Shown here: one piece after another, positions 14,431 to 22,700 of the stretch
Numbering within the stretch: the stretch's first letter is position 1
Layout: every line of letters begins with the position of its first letter
DNA from: an uncultured Flavobacteriales bacterium
Lineage (GTDB): Bacteria; Bacteroidota; Bacteroidia; Flavobacteriales_G; Salibacteraceae
Length of the DNA stretch: 64,000 bases
NCBI GenBank assembly: GCA_943788775.1
Contig: CALSRO010000009.1
Location: 62,001 to 126,000, forward strand
Direction: 5' to 3'
Made by a program: the position numbers and the translations under genes
Notes under the pieces: generated by a model
The model's input: the letters and a program-made list of their open reading frames with translations, nothing else
The model's database searches: none
Told to the model about the DNA's origin: nothing

Positions 14431-16581
14431 TTAATTAACAATCACTTTTTTTGTAGTTGTTCCTTTTTTATTACTGACTTTAATATAATAAAACCCTGTA
14501 GTGAAATCATTTATATTTATTTCAGAAATCCCCGCCTTTATATTATTTTCCATTATTTTCTTACCTTCATTATTAAATACTATGACATTGGATTTTTCTT
14601 CTACAATAATTTTAACAAATGACTTTGCAGGATTAGGGAATATCTTAATGGAGTTTTGAACATCAACATCTTCTACATCCAACACTATAGAACTCGTTGC
14701 CCCAGCATATTTTCCTATGTCACTATCCATAAGTTGATTATCCTTCACTTCTAAAAACCCAGGGATATTATTTATATTACCTTTCCAAGCGCCAACAAGT
14801 AAAATATGTTCATCAAAAGTAGGATTTGGAGCTGATGACGAAGTAATGCTTTGTGTGTGAGCATGATAATGATATCCAAACCCATCACCATGGTCGTGAC
14901 CGCCAAAATCATCAAGAGCAATACCATACCCAACCATTGATGAAAAAGAGGCTTCATATTTGCCGAATAATGCAATACCATCGTAAGAGATTCCTATAAC
15001 TGGTGGGTGATTATTGCTCTGGTAATCAAAAAGGTTATATAGGTTAATACCATTTCCATTAAACGCATGTCCGTCTGCATGATAATGCAGCTCTAGTCCT
15101 CCACCAACGTGAATTCCAGAGCTTGTTACTTCGGCATCTTCAACTGCAAAACGTAAATTATTATTTTGTGCTGGGTAAATTGTTACTCCATCTACAGCAA
15201 CACCAATAGAAGCTAAACCAGTATAATTATATTCATCTTTAGTAGTATTTGTTCCATGAGAAGCATCAAAATCTGTAGCTAAATCACCATATGCTGATAA
15301 ATCATTATCTAATAAAGTGGAAATAAGACCATAATCTTTTAAAGGAATTTTTATTAAAAACTCTCCCAATTTTCCATTTCTTGTTACAGTTGATTGCGCA
15401 TAGCCCACTCCCATTTGTGCTCCTGGAGGCCTATTAACATCTACCAATAGATTAGGTCTTGTAGAAGTAGCATGACATGCAATAACCATAAAGGGGTGTA
15501 AATTTCCATTTACATCAGATTCATTAGTAAAGTAAACGTGTTCAACTGTATTATTTCCCAGTCTTCCATTATATACATCAGAACTGCTAATGATATGTGA
15601 AAGCATATTTTCTCTAAAAGCCAAATAAAATGCTTTAGGATACCTTAAAGATTCTCCATTATTTGTTAGGGTAGTTTCAATTATGTCCAAAACTTGTGTG
15701 GCAACTGATGTTGCGTTTGTAGAGTTCCCTAATTGTCCTGTAAGTACTGTTGCTATATCATTTGGCAGAGATGTTATAATTCTGCTATCTTCCATAGTTT
15801 GAATATTTGACGGTATCGCTGCGGTTGCATTTGGTTGATACGAGACATTTAGTGGGTTATAATCAGAACCACTGGTAATTTCAATATCAATTAAATCAGT
15901 AGCATCTGCTAAATAGAAGTTAGAAGCATTAGCACTGTTTGTTGTCCAGACCAATGTTCCGTTATCAATCATTAAATATCTATCAACCCATGATGTTACC
16001 TCTTCCAATGCTTCGGTAGTTGAGTTGTAAACCCATTGTTCAACAGCCTTAATAGTAGTTGAAGAAGCAGTTCCATCAAACTCAATTAACAAATAACCTG
16101 TATTTGTTGGTTCAGTTATATAAACAGAGCCTCCATCGGTAGCATTTGCTTCAAAATTAGCATCTGCATTTAAATTATAATAACTGTGCATTAATGGATT
16201 AACTTTATATAAACCACTCAAAGGTGTATAAGTTCCACTTCCTCCTCCAGCATCATTTTCGAAATGGGTGTTTTCATCAACTATTTGAAAAATAGAATTC
16301 ATAACAGATGAATACGTTGCCGATGCTCCCGTAATATTTGATATTAGACTATATTCAATTGTTTCAATATTTGAAGCGTTAAGATTAACAACATTAGACA
16401 TTGTTGCCTGATCAAGAATAACTATATATTTCCTGTTTTCAATTGTTGAAATAGGAGCAGGTGTCCAAGAAGTTGAAAAACTATTGTCCAAAATTTGGTC
16501 AAATGGTTGTGGTCCGTAAAAATTGAATTGAGCAAACACCATTGATGGCATAATTGCTAAGAGGAAAGTAATTTTTTTCAT
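14431..16581 (-). CDS. Cassette 3: YHYH-domain protein exported by type IX secretion
   Basis: 716 residues. Signal peptide MKKITFLLAIMPSMVFA. The C-terminal 75 residues are a T9SS type A sorting domain (KIFPNPAKSFVKIIVEEK ... GFYYIKVSNKKGTTTKKVIVN). Around residues 570-590 GGHDHGDGFGYHYHAHT is the YHYH motif, a His-rich signature that may bind metal; the ELHYHADGHAFNG segment before it adds further histidines. The N-terminal 300 residues are beta-rich without a family I recognise. It is large for a cassette gene and shows that the array can carry secreted cargo. Single gene of cassette 3. Confidence 0.8.
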   Translation of the reverse strand: MKKITFLLAIMPSMVFAQFNFYGPQPFDQILDNSFSTSWTPAPISTIENRKYIVILDQATMSNVVNLNASNIETIEYSLISNITGASATYSSVMNSIFQIVDENTHFENDAGGGSGTYTPLSGLYKVNPLMHSYYNLNADANFEANATDGGSVYITEPTNTGYLLIEFDGTASSTTIKAVEQWVYNSTTEALEEVTSWVDRYLMIDNGTLVWTTNSANASNFYLADATDLIDIEITSGSDYNPLNVSYQPNATAAIPSNIQTMEDSRIITSLPNDIATVLTGQLGNSTNATSVATQVLDIIETTLTNNGESLRYPKAFYLAFRENMLSHIISSSDVYNGRLGNNTVEHVYFTNESDVNGNLHPFMVIACHATSTRPNLLVDVNRPPGAQMGVGYAQSTVTRNGKLGEFLIKIPLKDYGLISTLLDNDLSAYGDLATDFDASHGTNTTKDEYNYTGLASIGVAVDGVTIYPAQNNNLRFAVEDAEVTSSGIHVGGGLELHYHADGHAFNGNGINLYNLFDYQSNNHPPVIGISYDGIALFGKYEASFSSMVGYGIALDDFGGHDHGDGFGYHYHAHTQSITSSSAPNPTFDEHILLVGAWKGNINNIPGFLEVKDNQLMDSDIGKYAGATSSIVLDVEDVDVQNSIKIFPNPAKSFVKIIVEEKSNVIVFNNEGKKIMENNIKAGISEININDFTTGFYYIKVSNKKGTTTKKVIVN

Positions 16582-16597
16582 TTATTTTGATTTTAAT

Positions 16598-16735
16598 TAA
16601 GTACAACGGTTTGCAGCTAAAAAACGTGGGGCATTTCGTAGTACTTTTCTGTCCACCGAAACGCAAGTTGCTACGAAGAACAAAACTTTCGGAAACCACT
16701 GTCCGCCCCATGTTTTCTTAGGTGCTGTTATGGGC
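16598..16735 (-). repeat. attC-like site 2
   Basis: 138 bp. Outer arms TAAGTACAACGG and GCTGTTATGGGC. The inner stem pairs GCAGCTAAAAAACGTGGGGC (16612-16631) with GCCCCATGTTTTCTTAGGTGC, imperfect. The central part shares AGTACTTT-CTGTCCA with attC-like site 6. It separates cassettes 2 and 3. Its GTTATGGGC half is also found at the outer end of cassette 9. Confidence 0.75.
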
Positions 16736-16755
16736 TGGTTTTTCTCAAGAGATCA

Positions 16756-17142
16756 TTACCTTAATTTCTTGAAATTCAATAATATTATCAATGTCCATAC
16801 ACTATAAATAGTGATCAGAACATAATTGATAGATCCCCATGCCATATAGTTTGCTGAAAGTGAAACTACCACTGCTAAAAAGAATAAGTAAAGACCTTTT
16901 TTTTGTAGTTTCCATAGGCTGATACAACTGAACAGTCCTACCGCACCTGATGCTATTTGAATAACCGAAGATAGAACAGACCCGGTACTAGTTGTACCTA
17001 GTATAGACTCTATTGTCGCTATGACGGAAGTGAATAGAAGCGAAACTATTCCAATTGTCAAGTCCAAAAAGAATACCAGCATTGCTATCAATAGTACTGA
17101 TGTGAGAAAAAGTCCTTTTTTAAGTTTAATTTCTTGTGTCAT
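16756..17142 (-). CDS. Cassette 2: membrane protein of unknown function
   Basis: A 128-residue protein with about four predicted membrane segments (roughly 9-28, 30-48, 56-75 and 80-124, the last a pair) and a basic C-terminus (FKKLR). No family recognised. It lies 18 bases after the stop of the lipoprotein gene, in the same cassette and strand, so it is probably co-expressed with it. Confidence 0.6.
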   Translation of the reverse strand: MTQEIKLKKGLFLTSVLLIAMLVFFLDLTIGIVSLLFTSVIATIESILGTTSTGSVLSSVIQIASGAVGLFSCISLWKLQKKGLYLFFLAVVVSLSANYMAWGSINYVLITIYSVWTLIILLNFKKLR

Positions 17143-17160
17143 GATTTTAGTTTAAATAGA

Positions 17161-17622
17161 TTATTTGTTTGTTTCAAGTTTTTCTGCCATTTCGTAAAAT
17201 CGTACCATCATTTTGGCATATGTTTTCGAAAATGCTTCAACTTCCTCTGGTGTCATCTCTTCTTTCATAATTTCTGCATCTTTTTCGAGCTTTTCCATCT
17301 TTTCAAGTAATGGCGCCATTTTCATGGACGAAGATGCAACGTCTGTAATCATGCTCATAGCATCAGTAAAGCTTGGCTCTTCGCCCTTATTCTCTAACTC
17401 CTTTCCTGTAGATGCGATTTTTTCAACCATCGTAACATACTCGTCAATCACTAAATCAAGGGCCTCAAAGTACTCTTTTACTTTTTGATTTTCTGACAGT
17501 TCATTAGGGACTTCAATTATGACTTTATCCTTTTCACCACCATTTCCAGAACCACCACAAGCGCACATGAAAATTGCCATTAATAAAGCAATGGCGTAAG
17601 TATTTAATGTTTTAATGTCCAT
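17161..17622 (-). CDS. Cassette 2: lipoprotein with helical mature part
   Basis: 153 residues from MDIKTLNTYAIALLMAIFMCAC (start 17622). An upstream ATG at 17709 would place 29 residues inside the 153-bp leader repeat, so it is less likely. Lipobox MCAC is followed by a Gly/Ser linker and a long helical domain (ENQKVKEYFEALDLVIDEYVTMVEKIA, LEKMEKLEKDAEIMKEEMTPEEVEAF). No family assigned. The gene is preceded by the 153-bp leader identical to that of cassette 9. Confidence 0.65.
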   Translation of the reverse strand: MDIKTLNTYAIALLMAIFMCACGGSGNGGEKDKVIIEVPNELSENQKVKEYFEALDLVIDEYVTMVEKIASTGKELENKGEEPSFTDAMSMITDVASSSMKMAPLLEKMEKLEKDAEIMKEEMTPEEVEAFSKTYAKMMVRFYEMAEKLETNK

Positions 17623-17642
17623 ATTATTAAAAATTATACTCC

Positions 17643-17795
17643 TACTCAAAAGGCTTTTCAGAATACGCCCCGTTTTTTTGAGTGGGATCTGGTCTCCACT
17701 TTTTTTCAAATTTACTTTTTTTTGTCACTTTGGGTGGTCAGCCCTTTGGCTTTCGCAGACCGGCTTTTGTCGTTTTAACTTGCCCATAACGGTTT
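17643..17795 (-). repeat. 153-bp leader repeat, copy in cassette 2
   Basis: Identical to 8133-8285. It begins at the cassette core and ends 21 bases before the lipoprotein start at 17622. It carries TAAATTTG (17707-17714, minus strand) as a possible -7 promoter element. The sequences on either side differ from the copy in cassette 9. Confidence 0.8.
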
Positions 17796-17852
17796 AGCTA
17801 TGAGCAGTAGCGTCCCGCAGGGCGCTATTGCTTATAGGTTTTGTTGGTAGCA
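17782..17852 (-). repeat. attC-like site 1
   Basis: 71 bp, compact form. Outer arms GCCCATAACGG and TTTTGTTGGTAGCA. The stem pairs GCTATGAGCAGTAGCGTCCC with AGGGCGCTATTGCTTATAGG around a GC loop. It separates cassettes 1 and 2. The ankyrin gene's last codons run into the site, so the site doubles as its 3' end. Confidence 0.75.
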
Positions 17853-18433
17853 GTTTTTATTTCTTTAATTATTTCTTTCACTCCGTCATTATCTTTAACC
17901 TCCTGACACCATTCAATCGTATTCAATCCATTATTAGCTATCAGTTTTATGTCAGCACCACGCTCAAGTAAGAATTTGAATTTCTTTAAATCTCCACTGG
18001 TCGCGACCTCGCTTAAAGCTGTTAACTGGTGATTCCCAACATAATTTACATCGGGTTCAAATTTTTTCACATACCACTCAAGAAATTCATAACTACATAA
18101 AAAAACAAAGTCCATAAACACTTCTTCAATACCTTGCTTTTCTTTAAAGTTTATTTCGATAATCATTCTCTCGACAAGATCCCGATTCTCTTTGTTACAA
18201 GCCATTTTGAGATCCGTCATGGTTATTTCTATTCCATTGTCTATTAGATAAAATGACGTTTCATATTCTTCTTCTTCGATTGAATGGTGTAATCCGCTAA
18301 ATCCATCATCATCTCTGGTATTTATGTCATACCCTGATTCTAACATTTTTTTAATTTCAGATAGTTCGCCAATCTGACAATTCAAAATCCATTCTAAATA
18401 TGGCTCAATATTGTAATCTAATGGAGGTTTCAT
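17825..18433 (-). CDS. Cassette 1: ankyrin-repeat protein
   Basis: 202 residues, soluble, no signal peptide. It contains ankyrin-like repeats: GDLSEIKKMLESGYDINTRDDDGFSGLHHSIEEEEYETSFYLIDNGIE near the N-terminus and GDLKKFKFLLERGADIKLIANNGLNTIEW near the C-terminus, with a degenerate middle. Such proteins bind partner proteins. It is the first cassette, next to the recombinase, a position that in integrons is the most recently inserted and best expressed. Its last six codons lie inside attC-like site 1. Confidence 0.75.
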   Translation of the reverse strand: MKPPLDYNIEPYLEWILNCQIGELSEIKKMLESGYDINTRDDDGFSGLHHSIEEEEYETSFYLIDNGIEITMTDLKMACNKENRDLVERMIIEINFKEKQGIEEVFMDFVFLCSYEFLEWYVKKFEPDVNYVGNHQLTALSEVATSGDLKKFKFLLERGADIKLIANNGLNTIEWCQEVKDNDGVKEIIKEIKTATNKTYKQ

Positions 18434-18444
18434 TTTTTTCTAAT

Positions 18445-18492
18445 TGCTACCAACTCTATATAAAGTCAGTATTGTGTTTATAAAGTTTAAAG
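18445..18492 (-). other. attI-like site at the recombinase end of the array
   Basis: On the minus strand, directly after the recombinase stop, the sequence runs through an AT-rich stretch to ATATAGA-GTTGGTAGCA (18445-18461). GTTGGTAGCA is the start of cassette 1 and mirrors TGCTACCAAC in that cassette's own attC-like site (10 of 10 bases). Upstream of GTT the AAACC element of the attC-like sites is replaced by ATAGA, and no long hairpin is seen. This is the expected position and asymmetry for an attI; its boundaries are inferred. Confidence 0.55.
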
Positions 18493-19692
18493 CTATGATT
18501 TTGATTTATCATTCAATTGATTGTTTTCGAGTATTTTATCGGTAGCGATAACATCGAGTGGACTGCGAAGGTGTTGCAACGATTGATTCGAAACATGGGT
18601 GTATATGGCCGTAGTTTCAAGTGAACTATGACCTAACAGCTCTTGAATTATCCTTGTGTCTGTTCCTTTGTCCATCATATGGGTCGCAAAGCTGTGTCTA
18701 AGGACATGCGCGGTTATTCTGCGCACACCTGATTCTCGGCAGGCCTTATCTAGAATAGAGGAAATTGATGTGGCCGAATATTGACTTCGGTTAGTACCCT
18801 CAAAAACCCAATAATTTGGTTTATACGCTTCAAAATATTTAATCAGTACCGTTTTGAGCCGAATGCTCAATAGCGTACTTCTATCTTTTTTTCCTTTTCC
18901 TCCTCTTATGATAACCTGATTTCTGTCAAAGTACAGATCCTTTATTCGTAAATTAATCAACTCGCCCCTTCGCATTCCCGTGCTATAAAGCATAGCTATA
19001 ATACACTGATGCTTTAGGTTTTTTAATGCAACAAGTAGCCTTACTACTTCTTCCTCGCTTATTATTTTAGGAAGTTTCTTTTCATATCGTGGCCGTTCAA
19101 TTTCAAATACCATTCGATTTCGGCCCAATACCTTTTCATAATAAAACTTGATGGCATTAATGATTTGATTTTGAGTGCTTGTGGCAATCTTCTTGGTTTC
19201 TATGAGGTGGAGAAGATAGCTCTGAATGAAAGATGGTTCAATGTTATCGTAGTCCTCTATGCCATTTTTGTGGAGATACTCTAAAAACGCCCCAAACAGT
19301 GATGTATATGTTTTTATTGTGCTTTCGCTGTATCGCTTGGTGATTAAAAGATCGGTAAAAGATGCTGGAATCTGTTGTGTCCAATTTCGATTTTCATCGT
19401 TGACGGATGGCTTGGAACTTCCTTTAATTAAATGTTCAGACTTCCCGACCATTGATGGCTTTATGCTAAAGGCGGAATAGTCAATATAAGCTAAGTCCTT
19501 AAAGGCATCAAAGATTTTTTTGACATCAAAATCCTTCATTGGAACCCACCAACCCTTGTGGCTGAGTGTAAAATGGGCATTGATTTTTTGGCATCTTGCC
19601 TTTAATTCTAGGTCATTTTTATCAAATCGAATTAAAATCACTTGCTCATTTCTATGTTCAAGCGGAGTAATTGTGATCTTCCTCTTAGGCAT
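18493..19692 (-). CDS. Tyrosine recombinase, IntI/Xer-like, at the head of the cassette array
   Basis: 399 residues. The catalytic set is complete: Arg241 (TGMRRGE), Lys in GGKGKKDR (266-268), HVLRH (329-333, His and Arg332), LGHSS (His355) and Tyr364 in YTHV. The C-terminus has RSPLD (376-380), as in IntI1. The residues between patch II and III (about 283-300) are short and lack the IntI-specific extra helix. An N-terminal extension of about 100 residues precedes the SAM-like core-binding domain (about 108-190). It reads in the same direction as most cassette genes, its stop 50 bases from the first cassette. It is the only candidate for moving the cassettes. Confidence 0.85.
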   Translation of the reverse strand: MPKRKITITPLEHRNEQVILIRFDKNDLELKARCQKINAHFTLSHKGWWVPMKDFDVKKIFDAFKDLAYIDYSAFSIKPSMVGKSEHLIKGSSKPSVNDENRNWTQQIPASFTDLLITKRYSESTIKTYTSLFGAFLEYLHKNGIEDYDNIEPSFIQSYLLHLIETKKIATSTQNQIINAIKFYYEKVLGRNRMVFEIERPRYEKKLPKIISEEEVVRLLVALKNLKHQCIIAMLYSTGMRRGELINLRIKDLYFDRNQVIIRGGKGKKDRSTLLSIRLKTVLIKYFEAYKPNYWVFEGTNRSQYSATSISSILDKACRESGVRRITAHVLRHSFATHMMDKGTDTRIIQELLGHSSLETTAIYTHVSNQSLQHLRSPLDVIATDKILENNQLNDKSKS

Positions 19693-19739
19693 ACCCCAAA
19701 CTTAAATGAAATTAAATCGCGAAATCCAGCAGTATGAGG

Positions 19740-22700
19740 CTACCTCGGAAAATAAGGCGCACCTGTATCGGTCAACTTCTTGGTCAACGTGGCTGACTTA
19801 TCCTCCACAGATTTGATCATTGGGCGAACACTTTGATATTCGTCCAGGGCCGCAGCAAGGCTTTCTTTTTCAAAACTTGTGGGTGCCTCGGTGTGGTTAT
19901 AGAGGTTGTAAACAATGGTTTCTACTCGGCCACTGATGCCCGGATAGCTCTCCATTTCACGACTACCGCGGGTGCGGTCTCCGTGCAATGCCGTTTCGAT
20001 TTCAGCAATGTCTCGTTTTAGTTGGTGAATATCTACCAACCAAGTCGGATCGGCCTTAGGTGTTTGCAGTATCGCTTGCTCCATATAATCGAGCTGTTTT
20101 TTCAATTCGCCTACTTGTTTTCCAGAGGCTTGTATGATCCTGCGGGCATTGTCCACTTCGTTGATGAATTGGGTCAAGGCCACTTTGTCTGCTTTCACAA
20201 TTTGTGCATCGTGCAGCATATTCACTTTGAATGAAGTTGGCCTTGCAATGGTGCTGAGTTCTCCGCTATGCATTTTGTGAATGGTCACAGAATAGGTGCC
20301 TGGCAAAACCAGCGCTCCCCAATCGGGTGAACCATATCGGCCTGGATCACTTTCTTTCAATCGAACAGGTGAGGTGGGCTCCATGCGGTAGTTCCACACG
20401 CTTTGGTTCAGGCCTTTTTTGCCTTTTTCCTTGTAGCGGCTCACCACATTGCCGTTGGCATCCTTGATCTCGAATAGGAGGTAAGGCTTCTGCTCCAAAT
20501 CTTCTTCGCGCAGGTCTTCCAAGTCTGGATAGACCACATCGCCACCGTCTTTTCTCACTTTCTTTTCCTTAGCCCTGCGCTGCTCAGTCAGCGTTTGCAT
20601 GTTTTCACCCAAATAATAGTTGATGACCGCTCCAATGGGAGGATTGTCGGTCGTGAAAAAAGCTTCGCCTTGTGAGGCCTTTCCTTTGGTCCCCATGGGG
20701 TTGGTTTCGTTAAAGATTAATGCATCCTTGATCGGTAAGATGTGCGCTGCCTTGCCAGCAGTATCCCCGAGGTTTCGGAGTGGGGCGTAGTTATCCAAGA
20801 TGTAAAAACCACGACCAAAGGAAGCCAAAACCAAGTCGTTTTCCCGCTCCTGTATTTCCATGTCGCGCACAGCAATGGTGGGTAATCCACCTTTGATTTG
20901 AATCCATTTCTTACCGCCATCGCGGGTGAAGAAAACTCCGTATTCGGTTCCGACAAAGATCAACTGCGGATCTACTGGATCTTGACGCAAGGTGTAAATC
21001 GCGCCCTTTTCAGGCAGGTCGCCCGTGATGCTGGTCCATCCAGCCCCTTGGTTGGTGCTTTTCAGAATGTAGGGCTTAAAGTCGCCTCGCTTGTGGTTGT
21101 TGAAAACGGCATAGACTGTATTAGCATCTTTCACATCGGCTCGGATGTCCATCACATAGGTGTTGGCTGGCACGCCAGGGAAGGATGTGAGTTTTTTCCA
21201 GCTGCCGCCATCGTCTTCGGTAACGTGGATCAATCCATCGTCCGTTCCTGCATAGAGCAAGCCCTCTTGCACGGGCGATTCGTTCAACGAAACGATGTTG
21301 CCATAAATGGTAGTGCTCTTGTGCAAGGCCACTGCATCGGGTCCCCAGGTAGTGCCCATCACTTTCAGCTTGTTTCGGTCTATTTGCTGGCTTAAGTCTT
21401 CGGAAATGACTTCCCATGTGTTTCCGCGATCATCGCTCTTAAAAACCTTGTTTGCGGCAAAGTAGAGGCGCTTGTGGTTGTGTGGACTGATGATGATGGG
21501 TGCATCCCAGTTCCATCGGTAGGCATCTTCACCTTTTCGCTCCACGGGTTTAATGTTAACCCGCTCTCCGGTTTTTTTGTTGAATCGAACCAACCAGCCG
21601 TATTGCGCTTGGCTATACACGATGTTTGGGTCGGTAGGATCAACCTGTGGTTCAAATCCATCGCCACCTCGGGTGATGTACCAATCAAAGTTGCTGATGC
21701 CATGGGCGTTGGTTGTTCTAGATGGACCGCCAATGGTGTTGTTGTCTTGCGTACCGCCATACACGTTGTAGAACGGTTCATCGTTATCAATGGCTACCCG
21801 ATAGAATTGCGTGATGTTCAGGTTTTGATAAAACTTCCAATTCTCTGCCGCGTCCCAGGTTTCATACAAACCGCCATCGCAACCTACCAACCAATGATCG
21901 GTGTTATTTGGGTTCACCCACATGGCGTGATTGTCCACATGCTTGCTTTTTTCACCGGTCTTTTTGAAAGATTTACCTCCGTCTTCGGTATGGTGTAACC
22001 AGGTGTCCATAGAGAATACTTTATCCACATCATTTGGATCTGGAATCAGCTCGATGTAGTAATTCCCGCTGGTGAAATAGTCTGATTGACGTTCCCAGTT
22101 CTCGCCTCTATTTTCGGATCGATAAAACCCACCGTGTTCTTTGTCAAAACCTTCCACCATGGCATACACCACATCAGGATTAGCGGGTGAAACAGCCAAG
22201 GCAATTCGACCCAAATCTGCGTTGGGTAAACCTTTGTTGATCTTCCTCCAGTTTTGACCGCCATCGGTGGTTTTATATATAGCTGATTCTGGCCCACCAC
22301 TGAGGTAGGTCCAGGTGTGTCTTCTGCGCTGGTGCGCTGCCGCATACATGGTATTCGGATCGCGTGGATCCATCCATAAGTCAGAAAACCCGGTGTTATC
22401 ACTTACATGAAAAATGCGCTCCCAATTCTCGCCACCATCTGTCGTTTTGTAAATACCTCGATCGCCACCTTCGCTCCAAAGTGGACCATATGCCGCCACA
22501 TAAACTACCTCTGAATTACCCGGCATAACGACAATCTTGGCGATATGCTCCGAGTTCTTCAACCCCATGTTTTTAAACGACTTCCCATCATCCATGCTCT
22601 TGTAAATGCCATCGCCATAGGCCACGCTGCGTTGGTTGTTGTTTTCACCGGTGCCGACCCAAACGGTGTGCTCGTTGTTCGGATCGATGGTCACACATCC

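Larger units (their letters stand above)
6825..18454 (-). mobile_element. Integron-like cassette array (nine cassettes)
   Basis: Nine consecutive cassettes bounded by eight full attC-like sites and one half site, ending at an attI-like site behind a tyrosine recombinase gene. Numbering from the recombinase, the cassettes are: 1 (17843-18454), 2 (16727-17790), 3 (14402-16607), 4 (13468-14284), 5 (13025-13420), 6 (12510-12978), 7 (9175-12395), 8 (8398-9056) and 9 (6825-8280). Each begins on the minus strand with GTT plus 4-7 bases that are the reverse complement of its own other end (7-10 bp, perfect in eight; one mismatch in cassette 8). This is the relation known for integron cassettes. Thirteen of 14 genes read away from the recombinase; the gene of cassette 5 is reversed. 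Confidence 0.8.

Noticed and set aside
6825-18454. attC-like sites as ordinary terminators or REP-type repeats
   Set aside because: They have no T runs where terminators need them, and each carries outer arms that match only the neighbouring cassette's other end, which dispersed repeats would not show.
18493-19692. Recombinase as part of a conjugative transposon or prophage
   Set aside because: No tra, mob, capsid or excisionase genes are in the window, and the cassette boundaries explain its position better.
18493-19692. Recombinase as housekeeping XerC/XerD
   Set aside because: It is about 100 residues too long at the N-terminus and adjoins a cassette array; a core Xer role cannot be excluded from sequence alone but fits less well.
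21474-21998. Plus-strand reading frames opposite the BNR-repeat gene
   Set aside because: Shadows of the long minus-strand gene, whose propeller motifs are clear.
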